From Bradyrhizobiaceae bacterium Ga0074131 (lineage in GTDB: Bacteria; Pseudomonadota; Alphaproteobacteria; Rhizobiales; Xanthobacteraceae), in the NCBI GenBank assembly GCA_001464035.1, contig LNEC01000007.1:229960-293959 (forward strand): DNA of 64,000 bases, written 5' to 3'. Of the stretch, positions 1-8,907 are shown piece by piece. Positions within the stretch are counted from its first letter, which is position 1, and each line of letters opens with the position of its first letter. The position numbers and the translations under genes were made by a program. Below the pieces are notes generated by a model, which saw nothing but the letters and a program-made list of their open reading frames with translations, was not told where the DNA came from and ran no database searches.

Positions 1-678
1 CCAATGATCGGTGAAAGGGGCTTCCTGCCGCATGATCTGCATCGGCGTCGGATCGGTCGCGAGCTCGCTGAGTTGACCGAACCAGGCGAAATCCGCCAGC
101 GATGGCCGGCTCCCGAACAGATACTTTGTCATGCCGACATGCGGTTCGAACGCCGCCAGAATGCGATGGTAGCTTTCCTCGAGCAAAGGCTTGTTTTCAG
201 CGGTGGCGCCCAGAATCGGCATCCGGGAAATCTGCCTGCGTCGGAACTGCTCGATTTCCTCGGCGCTACCGGGCTCCGCGTCTGAGGTTGACCATTCTTC
301 GCCCGCCCATCGCGAGACGTAGTCCTGATCTTCCGCATCCCACCACCGATACAGAAATAGCGGCTTCACGGCCCATTCGTCGGCGAGGTCTTCCAGAAGA
401 TCGCACACGAATGCGACGGCTTTGTCTTCGGGAATGACGGAGCGCTGCGAATGCCGGGCCTCGAGATCATAAGCCAGCGTCGTGGTTTCGCCGTGAAAGG
501 TTCCGTCCGGGTATTGAAGAACCGGAATCAGGTTCGGACGCAAGTGCCTGGTCTGCTTCCGCAGCGCCCTGGTCATGATGACCCAATCGAATGGAATCCT
601 TCGATAACGCAACAGCGCCCGTAGCTTGATCGCATAGGGCGAGGCGGTGGATCCAATAAGCCGATAGCGTTCAGTCAC
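1..678 (-). CDS. Glutathione S-transferase family protein (3' end cut by window)
   Basis: The reading frame is open from a GTG at 678-676 to the left edge of the window, giving 226 residues of an incomplete protein. The N-terminus (RLIGSTASPYAIKLRALL) has the thioredoxin-fold start of glutathione S-transferases, followed by an IPVLQYPDG-like segment that forms the glutathione-binding cis-Pro loop (here LIPVLQYPDGT) and an ET-containing turn. A helical C-terminal domain follows with a KYLFGSRPSLADFAWFGQL stretch typical of the GST C-terminal fold. An in-frame stop lies upstream of the GTG, and no ATG lies between, so GTG is the most likely start. The substrate is unknown, and no neighbour ties it to a pathway. 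Confidence 0.8.
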   Translation of the reverse strand, partial: MTERYRLIGSTASPYAIKLRALLRYRRIPFDWVIMTRALRKQTRHLRPNLIPVLQYPDGTFHGETTTLAYDLEARHSQRSVIPEDKAVAFVCDLLEDLADEWAVKPLFLYRWWDAEDQDYVSRWAGEEWSTSDAEPGSAEEIEQFRRRQISRMPILGATAENKPLLEESYHRILAAFEPHVGMTKYLFGSRPSLADFAWFGQLSELATDPTPMQIMRQEAPFTDHW

Positions 679-770
679 GTTCGTTCCAATTTCCAGCTCA
701 GGGTCGTTTTCGTAGCGATAGACCGCTATGCTGCAAACGACTTCTCACGCAATGGCCCGCGCAAACTAAC

Positions 771-821
771 AGGGAAAATCACTAGAAGAAGTGGGAATTT
801 ACAAGCAAGAACAGGGAATTT
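771..821. repeat. Three copies of an AGGGAATTT-like motif with 21-bp period
   Basis: In the gap between the GST gene and the end of btaA (679-886), the 9-mers AGGGAAAAT (771-779), TGGGAATTT (792-800) and AGGGAATTT (813-821) occur exactly 21 bp apart. The period equals seven codons, so the repeats would read as a repeated Arg-Glu-Phe/Asn phrase if translated. This may be a remnant of a repetitive coding element; the rest of the gap shows nothing else. Confidence 0.4.
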
Positions 822-886
822 CAGGGCGACGGAACGGCGGAAGAACATGCAAGGACTGCTGGCGTCCTCGCCCGACCGAAATCCGA

Positions 887-2092
887 TCAGCGCCTCTCGT
901 AGCAGTGGAACCCACCGTAAATCCCCGACCGGTCCTGCGCGAAACCGACAGCGCTTCGTTTCTCGTCGCGACGCCAGATCTGCCGCAGCGCCGCGAGTTC
1001 CGCGTTCTCCAGCGGTGAGTCCTTGCCGGCGGTGCGAAAGATCACTCGAACGTTCTCGCTGCCGGTACGATCGATGGCATTCCAGAGCGCGCGGATCTCC
1101 TCGGATGCCATCCAGTCCTGCGAGTCCAGCAGCACCACCGCATCGACCTCCCGCGCCGGAAGCCCCTCCAGAAACTGCCGGAGATTGGCGTGCACCGGAA
1201 TGATCAATCCCGCACCGTCGCGCATACGTTCGAACTGGCTGCGCTGCAGGTAGGGCGGCAGGCAGGCATCGCCCGGACCCCGGTAGCCGCGATGCAGCGC
1301 CTGCCATGCGAAATAATTGGTCGCGTTGGGGTGGCCGTTGATCAGACGCAGCAACCGCTCGTAAAGCACTTCGTTGAGCGGCGCGTCGGCCCCGAGCAGC
1401 GCCCGCTGCTGGGGCGGAATGCCGAGGCTGAACAGCAGTGCGGGCGTTCCGGTGATCAGGCGAACCAGCGGCGAGTGAAACAGGCGATTCAGCCGATCCA
1501 GCGCCTGAACGCGGTCGGGACAATCCGTCTTGCCGTTCAGCAGCGCCTCAAGATCGATTCGCGCCAATCTCGCCAGCAGGTGGGCAAGGCCAATGAAGCG
1601 GCCGAGCATGCCATGGCGGTAGAACCCGTCGGTGAAATAGGCATGCCGCGGCCGTCCGATGATGTTCAGCTTGTCCCAGTAAGCGCGCGTAGCCGCGTCC
1701 AGCACGGGACGGAGCCGCTCGCGATAGAGCCTTGAGTTGGAAATCGAGGCGGCTTCGCCAAAGAACTGCCAGAATTCAGCGTAGCTGGAGAAAGTGCGGA
1801 GCCCTGCTAGCTTGAGCTGAAGCAGAGAGAGGTGCGCCTCGTTGAGGTCGACGGCATACACCTGCGCCGGCCGCGCCGTGAGATAGGACAGCGCGTTGCA
1901 TCCGCCGGATGAGATAGTGACGATGGTCGACCCGATCGGCAACCCAAGCGCGGCGAGATCGGCTTCCGGGTCTTCCCAGATCTGGGTGTAGACCAAGCGG
2001 CGAAACCAGACCGCGAAAAGCCGGTCCCAGACGGTGGCTTCATCGTCACCCCTGCTGTTGCGGACCGCGTCTGCGATGAGGTGCGAATTCAT
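887..2092 (-). CDS. btaA: BtaA: S-adenosylmethionine:diacylglycerol 3-amino-3-carboxypropyl transferase
   Basis: A 401-residue DUF3419 protein. It catalyses the first step of betaine lipid (DGTS) synthesis by moving the 3-amino-3-carboxypropyl group of SAM onto diacylglycerol to give diacylglyceryl-homoserine. A SAM-binding glycine segment (SSGGCN, residues 61-66) and an acidic VDLN (81-84) after the second strand are visible, preceded by the family-typical VYTQIWEDPEAD. The length fits the family. It is divergent from btaB, with 158 bp between the two start codons holding a Pho box. The pair makes a phosphorus-free membrane lipid that replaces phospholipids under phosphate limitation (established for Sinorhizobium and Rhodobacter). 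Confidence 0.9.
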   Translation of the reverse strand: MNSHLIADAVRNSRGDDEATVWDRLFAVWFRRLVYTQIWEDPEADLAALGLPIGSTIVTISSGGCNALSYLTARPAQVYAVDLNEAHLSLLQLKLAGLRTFSSYAEFWQFFGEAASISNSRLYRERLRPVLDAATRAYWDKLNIIGRPRHAYFTDGFYRHGMLGRFIGLAHLLARLARIDLEALLNGKTDCPDRVQALDRLNRLFHSPLVRLITGTPALLFSLGIPPQQRALLGADAPLNEVLYERLLRLINGHPNATNYFAWQALHRGYRGPGDACLPPYLQRSQFERMRDGAGLIIPVHANLRQFLEGLPAREVDAVVLLDSQDWMASEEIRALWNAIDRTGSENVRVIFRTAGKDSPLENAELAALRQIWRRDEKRSAVGFAQDRSGIYGGFHCYERR

Positions 2093-2184
2093 CCATCCTC
2101 CGAATCAACCATCCGGTCACGCTATCGCGGGCGCGCTGCAGTTTTGCGACACCAGGGAGCAGCGAGAGCGGGTGCAGCCGTTCG

Positions 2185-2202
2185 CTGTCACACCCCTGTC
2201 GC
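2185..2202 (+). promoter_or_regulatory. Pho box upstream of btaB
   Basis: Two 7-mers, CTGTCAC (2185-2191) and CTGTCGC (2196-2202), are spaced with the 11-bp period of PhoB-binding sites (consensus CTGTCAT-N4-CTGTCAT). The box begins 66 bp upstream of the btaB ATG and reads in its direction. It lies in the btaA/btaB intergenic region, so it may serve both genes. Confidence 0.7.
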
Positions 2203-2250
2203 GCGAACATCGCAAGGAATGAAACGATCAACGGCGAGACGAGGTGCAGG

Positions 2251-2955
2251 ATGCCAGTCTATTCCCGCGACGTCGGGGCGGAGACCTCATGGTCGGTCGA
2301 GGCCACCACCCGCATGAACCGGATGTATCGCAGGCAACGGCACATTTACGACGGCACACGCCGATACTACCTGCTCGGCAGGGATCGACTGATCGCCGAC
2401 CTCAGGCCCGCCGCGGGCGCTACCGTGCTGGAAATCGGCTGCGGCACCGGCCGAAACCTGGTTCACGCCGCCCGGCTCTACCCCGAAGCACGATTTTTTG
2501 GCATCGATGTTTCCACGGAGATGCTGACGTCGGCCATATCGGCCATTTCGCGACGCGGACTGGCGTCCCGAATTCGTGTTACGCACGGCGATGCAACGAC
2601 GTTCGATCCGCGCCCCCTGTTTGGCACCCCGTCGTTCGACCATGTAATGATTTCCTATAGCCTGTCGATGATCCCGGACTGGCGCCATAGTCTCAGGGTT
2701 GCCGCCGGCCGGCTCAAGCCCGGAGGAAGCCTGCACATCGTTGACTTCGGCGATCAGGAGCGGTGGCCCGAATTGACCCGAATGCTGCTCAAACGATGGC
2801 TTGCGATCTTCGACGTTACACCGCGCGACGAACTCGAACGCGAACTGTCGGCGATCGCCGACGCTGCCGGCGCCGATCTCACGTTCGAACGCCCGTTCGG
2901 CGGTTATGCGCAGTACGGCGTCTTGAAGCTTCCGCAGGGGTTCCCAAAACCGTGA
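2251..2955 (+). CDS. btaB: BtaB: diacylglyceryl-homoserine N-methyltransferase
   Basis: A 234-residue class I SAM-dependent methyltransferase. Motif I is LEIGCGTGRN (60-69), followed by FFGIDVS for the ribose-binding acidic residue. The head RMYRRQRHIYDGTRRYYLLGRD matches BtaB proteins. It would add three methyl groups to diacylglyceryl-homoserine to make DGTS. The start at 2251 has GAGGTGCAGG just upstream as ribosome binding site. It is divergent from btaA behind a Pho box, and its stop codon overlaps the start of the following sugE-like gene by 4 bp, so the two are co-transcribed. Confidence 0.9.
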   Translation: MPVYSRDVGAETSWSVEATTRMNRMYRRQRHIYDGTRRYYLLGRDRLIADLRPAAGATVLEIGCGTGRNLVHAARLYPEARFFGIDVSTEMLTSAISAISRRGLASRIRVTHGDATTFDPRPLFGTPSFDHVMISYSLSMIPDWRHSLRVAAGRLKPGGSLHIVDFGDQERWPELTRMLLKRWLAIFDVTPRDELERELSAIADAAGADLTFERPFGGYAQYGVLKLPQGFPKP

Positions 2956-3275
2956 GCGGCTGGCTTGCATTGCTGGCGGCAGGCCTGCTCGAGATCGCCT
3001 GGGCATTCGGTCTGAAATACTCGGACGGCCTCACCCGGTTCTGGCCAACCGCAGCGACCCTGGTGGCGATCATGCTGAGCTTCGGACTGATGGCGGTCGC
3101 CCTCAAATCGCTGCCGTTCGGCACGGCCTACGCGGTGTGGACCGGCATCGGCGCCACCGGCAGCATCATTGTCGGGATGTTGATCTACAGCGAGCCGGCC
3201 GATCCGGTTCGATTGCTGTGCCTGACGCTGATCGTGGCGGGAATGGTCGGCCTCAAGCTCAACTCGCCGGTGTGA
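2952..3275 (+). CDS. sugE: SMR-family exporter, SugE/Gdx type
   Basis: A 107-residue protein with four hydrophobic helices and the membrane glutamate in LEIAWAFGLKYS (near residue 13), which is the SugE/Gdx subtype signature of small multidrug resistance transporters. Gdx members export guanidinium ion and some quaternary ammonium compounds by proton antiport as antiparallel dimers. The start is a GTG at 2952 that overlaps the btaB stop by 4 bp (GTGA), showing translational coupling. No guanidine riboswitch can sit directly upstream because of this overlap, so its link with betaine lipid synthesis may be real. Confidence 0.85.
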   Translation: MSGWLALLAAGLLEIAWAFGLKYSDGLTRFWPTAATLVAIMLSFGLMAVALKSLPFGTAYAVWTGIGATGSIIVGMLIYSEPADPVRLLCLTLIVAGMVGLKLNSPV

Positions 3276-3651
3276 GAGGCGGCCTCGCAAGACGGATGGG
3301 GATGGGTCCCTGTCCAGTGGGATGGCGCAAAAACATCGAAAACAACCCCATGCATAGTAACCAAGCGTCTGGAAACACACGCCTTTCTTATATCGCCAAG
3401 GCCGACTTAAACTACCTCTTTTGTCACTATAATTCATGTTTGGATGATATGGATGACTTATAATTCCAGGCAGACGCCATGTCGCCAAGGGTGATGCGGA
3501 TGGGTCGATATCGGCCGTTGGTACAACACAGCGACAGCCGCCTGCGCCCCGGCCAGCACCAGCAGACTTCTTGGGTCGACCCGCTGGAAATCCAGTTCTG
3601 GTCCCCGGCGATCGCCTCCAGTTGCCCGATCGTTGCTGTCGTCGACGTCTC
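3276..3651. other. 376-bp gap between convergent sugE and phnN
   Basis: The part around 3330-3470 is visibly more AT-rich than the surroundings. Short open frames on both strands here (up to about 70 codons) have no recognisable product and no ribosome binding site. I found no clear terminator hairpin, repeat or RNA gene. Confidence 0.4.
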
Positions 3652-4242
3652 TCAAGCGCGCCTGATGGCCCGCAATAATTCACGCGCGTGATCTTCGGCT
3701 CTACCGACGTTGCTGATCGTGACGTCCACGGTGGCCGCAGCATCATCATTGACGACGCGGCGAAGCCGGTCCGCGACGCGTCCGTCACTGCCGCGCGCCC
3801 GTGCCGCGAGCCGCGCAGCGAGAACTTCAGGCGGCGCCGTGATCGAGACCACAGTGACATCGAGATAGGCGCGGCGCGTGGTCTCCACGACCGTGCGCGA
3901 TACATTGGCAACCACCGTGCGCCCGGCCCTGACTTCATCGGCGATGGCGCGGCGCACTCCGTAGCAGTGGCCATGCGCTTCCCAGTGGATGGCAAACTCG
4001 TCGTGCGCCCGAGCCTGCCGGAAGGCTTCAGGGCTGACCTGCTCGTTATCTTCAGAGGGTGAGGGTTGCCGCGTCACCACGCGGCGCGGAAATACGATTG
4101 CGTGGTCGCCGACACAGGCGGCTCGGGCCAACCCGATCAAGGTATCCTTGCCGGCCCCGCTCGGGCCGACCACCAGAACCAGCCGGCCGGGCCCGATCCC
4201 CACGGCGGCCGCGTGGCCGGATATCTTCGGCGAGTCCGTCAC
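3652..4242 (-). CDS. phnN: PhnN: ribose 1,5-bisphosphate phosphokinase
   Basis: A 196-residue guanylate-kinase-like P-loop protein (GPSGAGKD at 26-33). PhnN phosphorylates ribose 1,5-bisphosphate to PRPP, the last step of the C-P lyase route. It starts at 4242 and overlaps the phnM stop by 4 bp, so it is the last gene of the phnGHIJKLMN unit. The length matches the family. Confidence 0.9.
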   Translation of the reverse strand: MTDSPKISGHAAAVGIGPGRLVLVVGPSGAGKDTLIGLARAACVGDHAIVFPRRVVTRQPSPSEDNEQVSPEAFRQARAHDEFAIHWEAHGHCYGVRRAIADEVRAGRTVVANVSRTVVETTRRAYLDVTVVSITAPPEVLAARLAARARGSDGRVADRLRRVVNDDAAATVDVTISNVGRAEDHARELLRAIRRA

Positions 4243-5396
4243 GCCACCCGGTGTCCTTCACGCCAGACGCTGCGCACCACAGGAATGTCGCGGGCGACAT
4301 GGACGCGGATCAGGTCGGCGCGCTTGCCCACGGCGATCTCGCCGCGGTCGGCGAGACCGACCGCTTCGGCAGGCGTCTTGGTGACCGTGCGGACCGCGGA
4401 CGCCAGATCGATGTCGGGCACACGCTGTGGTAGCTGCAGCGCCGCCATCAAGAGGCTGGAGGGAATGTAGTCGGACGACAGGATATCCAATAACCCCTCA
4501 CGGGCGAGATCGACCGCAGCGATGTTGCCCGAATGCGAGCCGCCGCGCACCACGTTCGGCGCTCCCATCAGGATGCCGATGCCGGCCTGATGCAGTCCAC
4601 GCGCGGCCTGCATGGTGGTCGGAAACTCCGCCACCGAAACGCGGTCCTTGATGGCATCGCTAACGTTCTCGTCGGTGGTGTCGTCGTGGCTGGCGAGCGG
4701 TATGTGATACTGATGCGCCAGCGCCACGATCTCGCGCATGTTGGTCGCGGCATAGGCCTTCTGATAGGCAAAACGCCGTTCGAACAGCGTGTCCAGTTCG
4801 GCGTCGGTCTTGCCGGAGCCCTTGCCGCGGTAATAGTCGCGCAGCTTGCCTTCGTCGCGAAACTGGCGCTGTCCCGGCGTGTGGTCCATCAGGGACATCA
4901 GACGGATGTCCGGCCTCCCGATCAACTCCTTGGCCTCCTCGACCACATCGGGCATCGGGATCTCACAGCGCAGATGCAGGAAATGATCTGCGCGGAGCAG
5001 GTTGGAATCGCGTGCGGCCGAAATCGCCTCGGCCAATATGCCCGCCCTGCCGTCGACATCCTCGGCGCCGTCCTCGCGCCAGACCCTTAAGGAATCCAGC
5101 ACGGTGGTGATGCCCGACGTCGCCAGCTGCCCGTCATAGGACACCACAGCGGCGATCGGATCCCAGAACACTTTTGGACGCGGAACGTAATGCGCTTCCA
5201 GATGATCGGTGTGCAGCTCGATGAGGCCGGGCATGATCATGTCGCCGGCCGCGTCCTCGCTGCCCGCGGGACCGTTCCCCTCGCCAACTTCAACGATCTG
5301 GCCGTTGGCAAAAGCAATCCAGCCGCGCTCGATCACGCGATCCACCAGCACAATTCTGGCGTTGCCAATAACGGTTTCCGACCCGGTCGAAGTCAT
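4239..5396 (-). CDS. phnM: PhnM: alpha-D-ribose 1-methylphosphonate 5-triphosphate diphosphatase (copy 1)
   Basis: A 385-residue amidohydrolase. The metal-binding GLIELHTDHLEAHYVPRPK segment and later SHDDT and [14 protein letters not shown] segments are characteristic of PhnM. It removes pyrophosphate from ribose 1-phosphonate 5-triphosphate, the product of PhnGHL with PhnI. It is the copy inside the core C-P lyase operon, 15 bp downstream of phnL and overlapping phnN. A second copy lies at 16326-17519. Confidence 0.92.
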   Translation of the reverse strand: MTSTGSETVIGNARIVLVDRVIERGWIAFANGQIVEVGEGNGPAGSEDAAGDMIMPGLIELHTDHLEAHYVPRPKVFWDPIAAVVSYDGQLATSGITTVLDSLRVWREDGAEDVDGRAGILAEAISAARDSNLLRADHFLHLRCEIPMPDVVEEAKELIGRPDIRLMSLMDHTPGQRQFRDEGKLRDYYRGKGSGKTDAELDTLFERRFAYQKAYAATNMREIVALAHQYHIPLASHDDTTDENVSDAIKDRVSVAEFPTTMQAARGLHQAGIGILMGAPNVVRGGSHSGNIAAVDLAREGLLDILSSDYIPSSLLMAALQLPQRVPDIDLASAVRTVTKTPAEAVGLADRGEIAVGKRADLIRVHVARDIPVVRSVWREGHRVA

Positions 5397-5411
5397 GTCA
5401 AATCTCTTTCT

Positions 5412-6122
5412 TCACGCCGCTGATGCGAACGACGTCACGTCGACGATGCGGTCGGCGATCCGATGGCGTATCTCGTCATCATGGACGATCGCGACCATGG
5501 CGACACCGGCACGTTTCTTTCGATCGATCAATTCTACCACGACAGCACGGTTCGCCGCATCGAGCGAGGCCGTCGGCTCATCCAGCAGCAGAATCGGCAA
5601 CTCGGAGATAAAGCCCCGCGCGATATTGACGCGCTGCTGCTCGCCGCCCGAGAAGGTCGACGGCGGCAGTGTCCACAGCCGCTCCGGAATATTGAGACGG
5701 CGCAGCAGCTGCCCTGCCCGCTCTTGCGCCTCCGGACGTGCCATTCCGTTGGCGATCAGGGGCTCGGCCACCACATCGATGGTGGCGACCCGCGGCACCG
5801 CCCGGAGGAACTGGCTGACATAGCCGATCGTAGCGCGGCGCACGCTGAGGATTTGCCGCGGTTCGGCGCTGGCGAGATCGACCAGCGCGCCCTGGTGGCG
5901 GATGCCGATGCAGCCGCCATCGCAGCGATAATTGCCGAAGATCATTTTCAGAATCGAGGATTTGCCGGCGCCCGAGGGCCCGGACAGCACCACGCATTCG
6001 CCGGGCTCGACGTGAAAGGTGACGCCGCGCACGACCGGCAGCTCGATCCCACCCTGCAAATGCATGATGAAGGTCTTTTCCGCCTGGCGGATATCGATCA
6101 TCGGGGTCATCGGCATGCTCAT
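5412..6122 (-). CDS. phnL: PhnL: C-P lyase ABC-type ATPase subunit
   Basis: A 236-residue ABC ATPase. Walker A GPSGAGKS is at 48-55, the signature is FSGGEQQRVNIARG and Walker B is LLLDEPTASLD. PhnL is required with PhnG, PhnH and PhnI for attaching the phosphonate to ribose in the C-P lyase pathway. It overlaps the phnK stop by 4 bp. It lies between phnK and phnM as in other phn operons. Confidence 0.92.
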   Translation of the reverse strand: MSMPMTPMIDIRQAEKTFIMHLQGGIELPVVRGVTFHVEPGECVVLSGPSGAGKSSILKMIFGNYRCDGGCIGIRHQGALVDLASAEPRQILSVRRATIGYVSQFLRAVPRVATIDVVAEPLIANGMARPEAQERAGQLLRRLNIPERLWTLPPSTFSGGEQQRVNIARGFISELPILLLDEPTASLDAANRAVVVELIDRKKRAGVAMVAIVHDDEIRHRIADRIVDVTSFASAA

Positions 6123-6922
6123 GCTGGCAAGATCGAGGAGACGAGCAACTGGGTATAGGGCTCGCGGGGATCATCCAGCACCTGGTCGGTCAACCCGGTC
6201 TCGATGACGCGGCCACCCTTCATCACCATCACCCGGTGCGACAATAGCCGCGCCACCGCGAGGTCATGGGTGACCACAATGGCGGCAAGGCCGAGTTCGC
6301 TGACGAGATTGCGCATCAGATCGAGCAGCCGCGCCTGCACCGACACGTCGAGCCCGCCGGTCGGCTCATCCATGAACACCAGGCGCGGTTCGGTGACCAG
6401 ATTGCGCGCGATCTGCAACCGCTGCCGCATGCCGCCGGAATAGGTCCGCGGCGCATCGTCGATGCGCCCGACGTCGATCTCGACGCGTTCCAGCCACGAT
6501 GTTGCGGTGTGGCGGATGCGGCCATAGTGATTCGCGCCCACCGCCATCAGCCGCTCGCCGACATTGGCGCCGGCCGACACGGCCATCCGCAGTCCCAGCA
6601 CGGGATCCTGATGCACATAGCCCCAGTCGGTACGAAACAGGAAGCGGCGCTCGGCCTCGCCCAGCGCGGCCAGATCGCGCATCACCCCGTCGCGCATCCG
6701 GTACGACACGTTGCCGGCGCTCGGCGCCAGTTGGGCCGACAACAGCTGCAGCAAGGTCGATTTGCCCGATCCGGATTCGCCGACGATCGCCAGCACTTCT
6801 CCGGGATAGAGCGCAAAGGACACCTCGCGGCAGGCGGCCAGCCGGCCATAGGTCTTGCTCAATCCCTCGGCCATCAGCAACGGCTGGTCGTTGTCCTGCA
6901 CAGCGGTTAGGCTTTCAGCCAT
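6119..6922 (-). CDS. phnK: PhnK: C-P lyase core ABC-type ATPase subunit
   Basis: A 267-residue ABC ATPase that docks on the PhnGHIJ core complex. Walker A GESGSGKS is at 48-55, the signature is YSGGMRQRLQIARN and Walker B is LVFMDEPTGGLD. I chose the ATG at 6922 (MAESLTAV) instead of a longer frame to 7048 because the extension would run deep into phnJ. With this start it overlaps the phnJ end by 8 bp. Confidence 0.92.
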   Translation of the reverse strand: MAESLTAVQDNDQPLLMAEGLSKTYGRLAACREVSFALYPGEVLAIVGESGSGKSTLLQLLSAQLAPSAGNVSYRMRDGVMRDLAALGEAERRFLFRTDWGYVHQDPVLGLRMAVSAGANVGERLMAVGANHYGRIRHTATSWLERVEIDVGRIDDAPRTYSGGMRQRLQIARNLVTEPRLVFMDEPTGGLDVSVQARLLDLMRNLVSELGLAAIVVTHDLAVARLLSHRVMVMKGGRVIETGLTDQVLDDPREPYTQLLVSSILPA

Positions 6923-7799
6923 GCGGCCTCTCCTTGTGCGGAGCCACGCTTTCGCTGCCGCGATGGCCTTGCGCTTGCCGGCTCTCGCAATAGTCGGTAT
7001 CGGAGCAAACGAACATCCGGCTGCCCTGGTCGTCGGTGACGATTTCATCGAGATAGGATTCCTCGGCGCCGCACAGCGCGCAGGGCGCGTCGAAGCGGTA
7101 GCGCGTGAACGGATGATCCTCGAAATCGAGCGACACCACCGAAGTGTAGGGGGGGATCGCGTAGATGCGCTTCTCGCGGCCGGCGCCGAACAGCTGCAGC
7201 GCCGGGCAATTGTCCATCTTCGGATTGTCGAACTTCGGCGTCGGTGACGGGTCCATCACATAACGGGCGTTGACCTTCACCGGATAGGCATAGGAGGTGG
7301 CGATGTGGCCGAAGCGGGCAATGTCTTCATAGAGCTTGACGTGCATCAGCCCATACTCGCCGAGCGCATGCATGCGCCGGGTCTCGGTCTCGCGCGGCTC
7401 GAGGAAGCGCAGCGGTTCGGGGATCGGCACCTGATAGACCAGCACCTGCCCGCCATGCAGCCGCGCCTCGGGAATACGGTGCCGGGTCTGGATCACGGTC
7501 GCATCCGTGGTCGAAGTCGTGGTGGCAACACCGGCGGTCCTGGCGAAGAATTTTCGGATCGAGATCGCGTTGGTGGTGTCGTCGGACCCCTGATCGATCA
7601 CCTTCAGCACATCGTCAGGCCCGAGGATCGCCGCGGTTACCTGCACGCCGCCGGTGCCCCAGCCATAGGGCATCGGCATTTCGCGGCTGGCGAACGGCAC
7701 CTGATAGCCGGGAATCGCGATCGCCTTGAGGATGGCGCGGCGGATCATCCGTTTGGTTTGTTCGTCCAGATAGGCAAAATTGTAGACCGGCGCCCTCAT
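6915..7799 (-). CDS. phnJ: PhnJ: C-P lyase catalytic radical SAM subunit
   Basis: A 294-residue protein and the enzyme that cleaves the carbon-phosphorus bond of ribose 1-phosphonate 5-phosphate. The non-canonical radical SAM cysteines C240, C243, C265 and C271 form C-x2-C-x21-C-x5-C, matching the known E. coli spacing, where the last Cys carries the thiyl radical. The glycyl radical site lies in the AIPGYQVPFASREMPMPYG segment (G31). It overlaps phnI by 4 bp. Confidence 0.95.
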   Translation of the reverse strand: MRAPVYNFAYLDEQTKRMIRRAILKAIAIPGYQVPFASREMPMPYGWGTGGVQVTAAILGPDDVLKVIDQGSDDTTNAISIRKFFARTAGVATTTSTTDATVIQTRHRIPEARLHGGQVLVYQVPIPEPLRFLEPRETETRRMHALGEYGLMHVKLYEDIARFGHIATSYAYPVKVNARYVMDPSPTPKFDNPKMDNCPALQLFGAGREKRIYAIPPYTSVVSLDFEDHPFTRYRFDAPCALCGAEESYLDEIVTDDQGSRMFVCSDTDYCESRQAQGHRGSESVAPHKERPHG

Positions 7800-8905
7800 T
7801 CCGCGGCCTCCTGCATCGGCTCTGGCGTCTCCGCCGCCGCCTCCGAAAACTCCTTGCGCAGCTGGCGCAATAGGCCGAGTTCGGACTGGAAGTCGACATA
7901 ATGCGGCAGCTTGAGATGCTCGACGAAACCGGTAGCCTGCACATTGTCGGAATGCGACATCACGAACTCCTCGTCCTGGGCCGGAGCGATGATCTCCTCA
8001 CCCAGTTCGCGGGCACGCAGGCTGCGGTCGACCAGGGCCATCGACATGGTCTTGCGTTCCGACTGCCCGAAGGCGAGACCATAGCCCCGCGTAAAACACG
8101 GGGCTTCCGTCGCCGAGCCCTTGAACTGGTTGACCATCTGGCACTCGGTCAGCGTGACCGCGCCGAGCGGCACGGCGAAGCCGACATCCTCGGCCATGAA
8201 CTCCACCTCGACCTCGCCGAGCCGAATTTCGCCGGCGAACGGATGGCTGCGGCCGTAACCGCGCTGAGTCGAATAGCCGAGCGCCAGCAAAAAGCCCTCG
8301 TCGGCGCGCGCCAGGTTCTGCAGTCGCAGGTCCCGATCGGCGGGAAAGCCGAGCGGTTCACGCGTGAGGTCGCCCACCGGTGAACCGGCGTCCGCCAGCG
8401 GCGAAGGTTCGATCAGGCCGTCGCGGCCGAGAATGTCGGTAACGCGCGGCATGGTCGCGTTCGATGCTTCCGCGGTTGCAGGCGCCTCGGCCTTTGAGTC
8501 TTCAGCCAACTGCGGATCCAGCAGGCGGTGGGTGTAATCGAAGGTCGGCCCGAGAATCTGGCCTCCCGGGATATCCTTGAAGGTCGAGGAAATCCGGCGG
8601 CGCACCCGCATGGTGCCGGTATCGACCGGCTCGGTCGCGCCGAAGCGCGGCAGGGTAGCGCGGAAGGCGCGGACCAGGAAGATCGCCTCGATCATGTCGC
8701 CGCGTGCCTGCTTCAGCGCGAGCGACGCCAGTTCGCGATCATACAGCGAACCCTCGGTCATGACGCGGTCGACGCCAAGGCTGAGTTGCTCGGAGATCTG
8801 GTCGAGCGAAAGTTCGGGAACATCGCGATCGCCGCGACGCTCATGCGCCAGCAGGCGATGGGCGTTCTCGATGGCGCGTTCGCCTCCCTTGACGGCGACA
8901 TACAT
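7796..8905 (-). CDS. phnI: PhnI: C-P lyase nucleosidase/phosphonate-ribose transferase subunit
   Basis: A 369-residue PhnI protein (MYVAVKGGERAIENAHRLL start, RTLPRFG and TDILGRDGLIE-like segments). PhnI acts with PhnG, PhnH and PhnL to displace adenine from ATP with a phosphonate. It sits 2 bp downstream of phnH and overlaps phnJ by 4 bp. There is an Ala/Glu-rich tail that varies among homologues. Confidence 0.93.
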   Translation of the reverse strand: MYVAVKGGERAIENAHRLLAHERRGDRDVPELSLDQISEQLSLGVDRVMTEGSLYDRELASLALKQARGDMIEAIFLVRAFRATLPRFGATEPVDTGTMRVRRRISSTFKDIPGGQILGPTFDYTHRLLDPQLAEDSKAEAPATAEASNATMPRVTDILGRDGLIEPSPLADAGSPVGDLTREPLGFPADRDLRLQNLARADEGFLLALGYSTQRGYGRSHPFAGEIRLGEVEVEFMAEDVGFAVPLGAVTLTECQMVNQFKGSATEAPCFTRGYGLAFGQSERKTMSMALVDRSLRARELGEEIIAPAQDEEFVMSHSDNVQATGFVEHLKLPHYVDFQSELGLLRQLRKEFSEAAAETPEPMQEAAE

Positions 8906-8907
8906 GC

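Noticed and set aside
3458..3691. Short frames on both strands in the sugE/phnN gap
   Set aside because: No ribosome binding site, no recognisable product, and the frames overlap each other on opposite strands.
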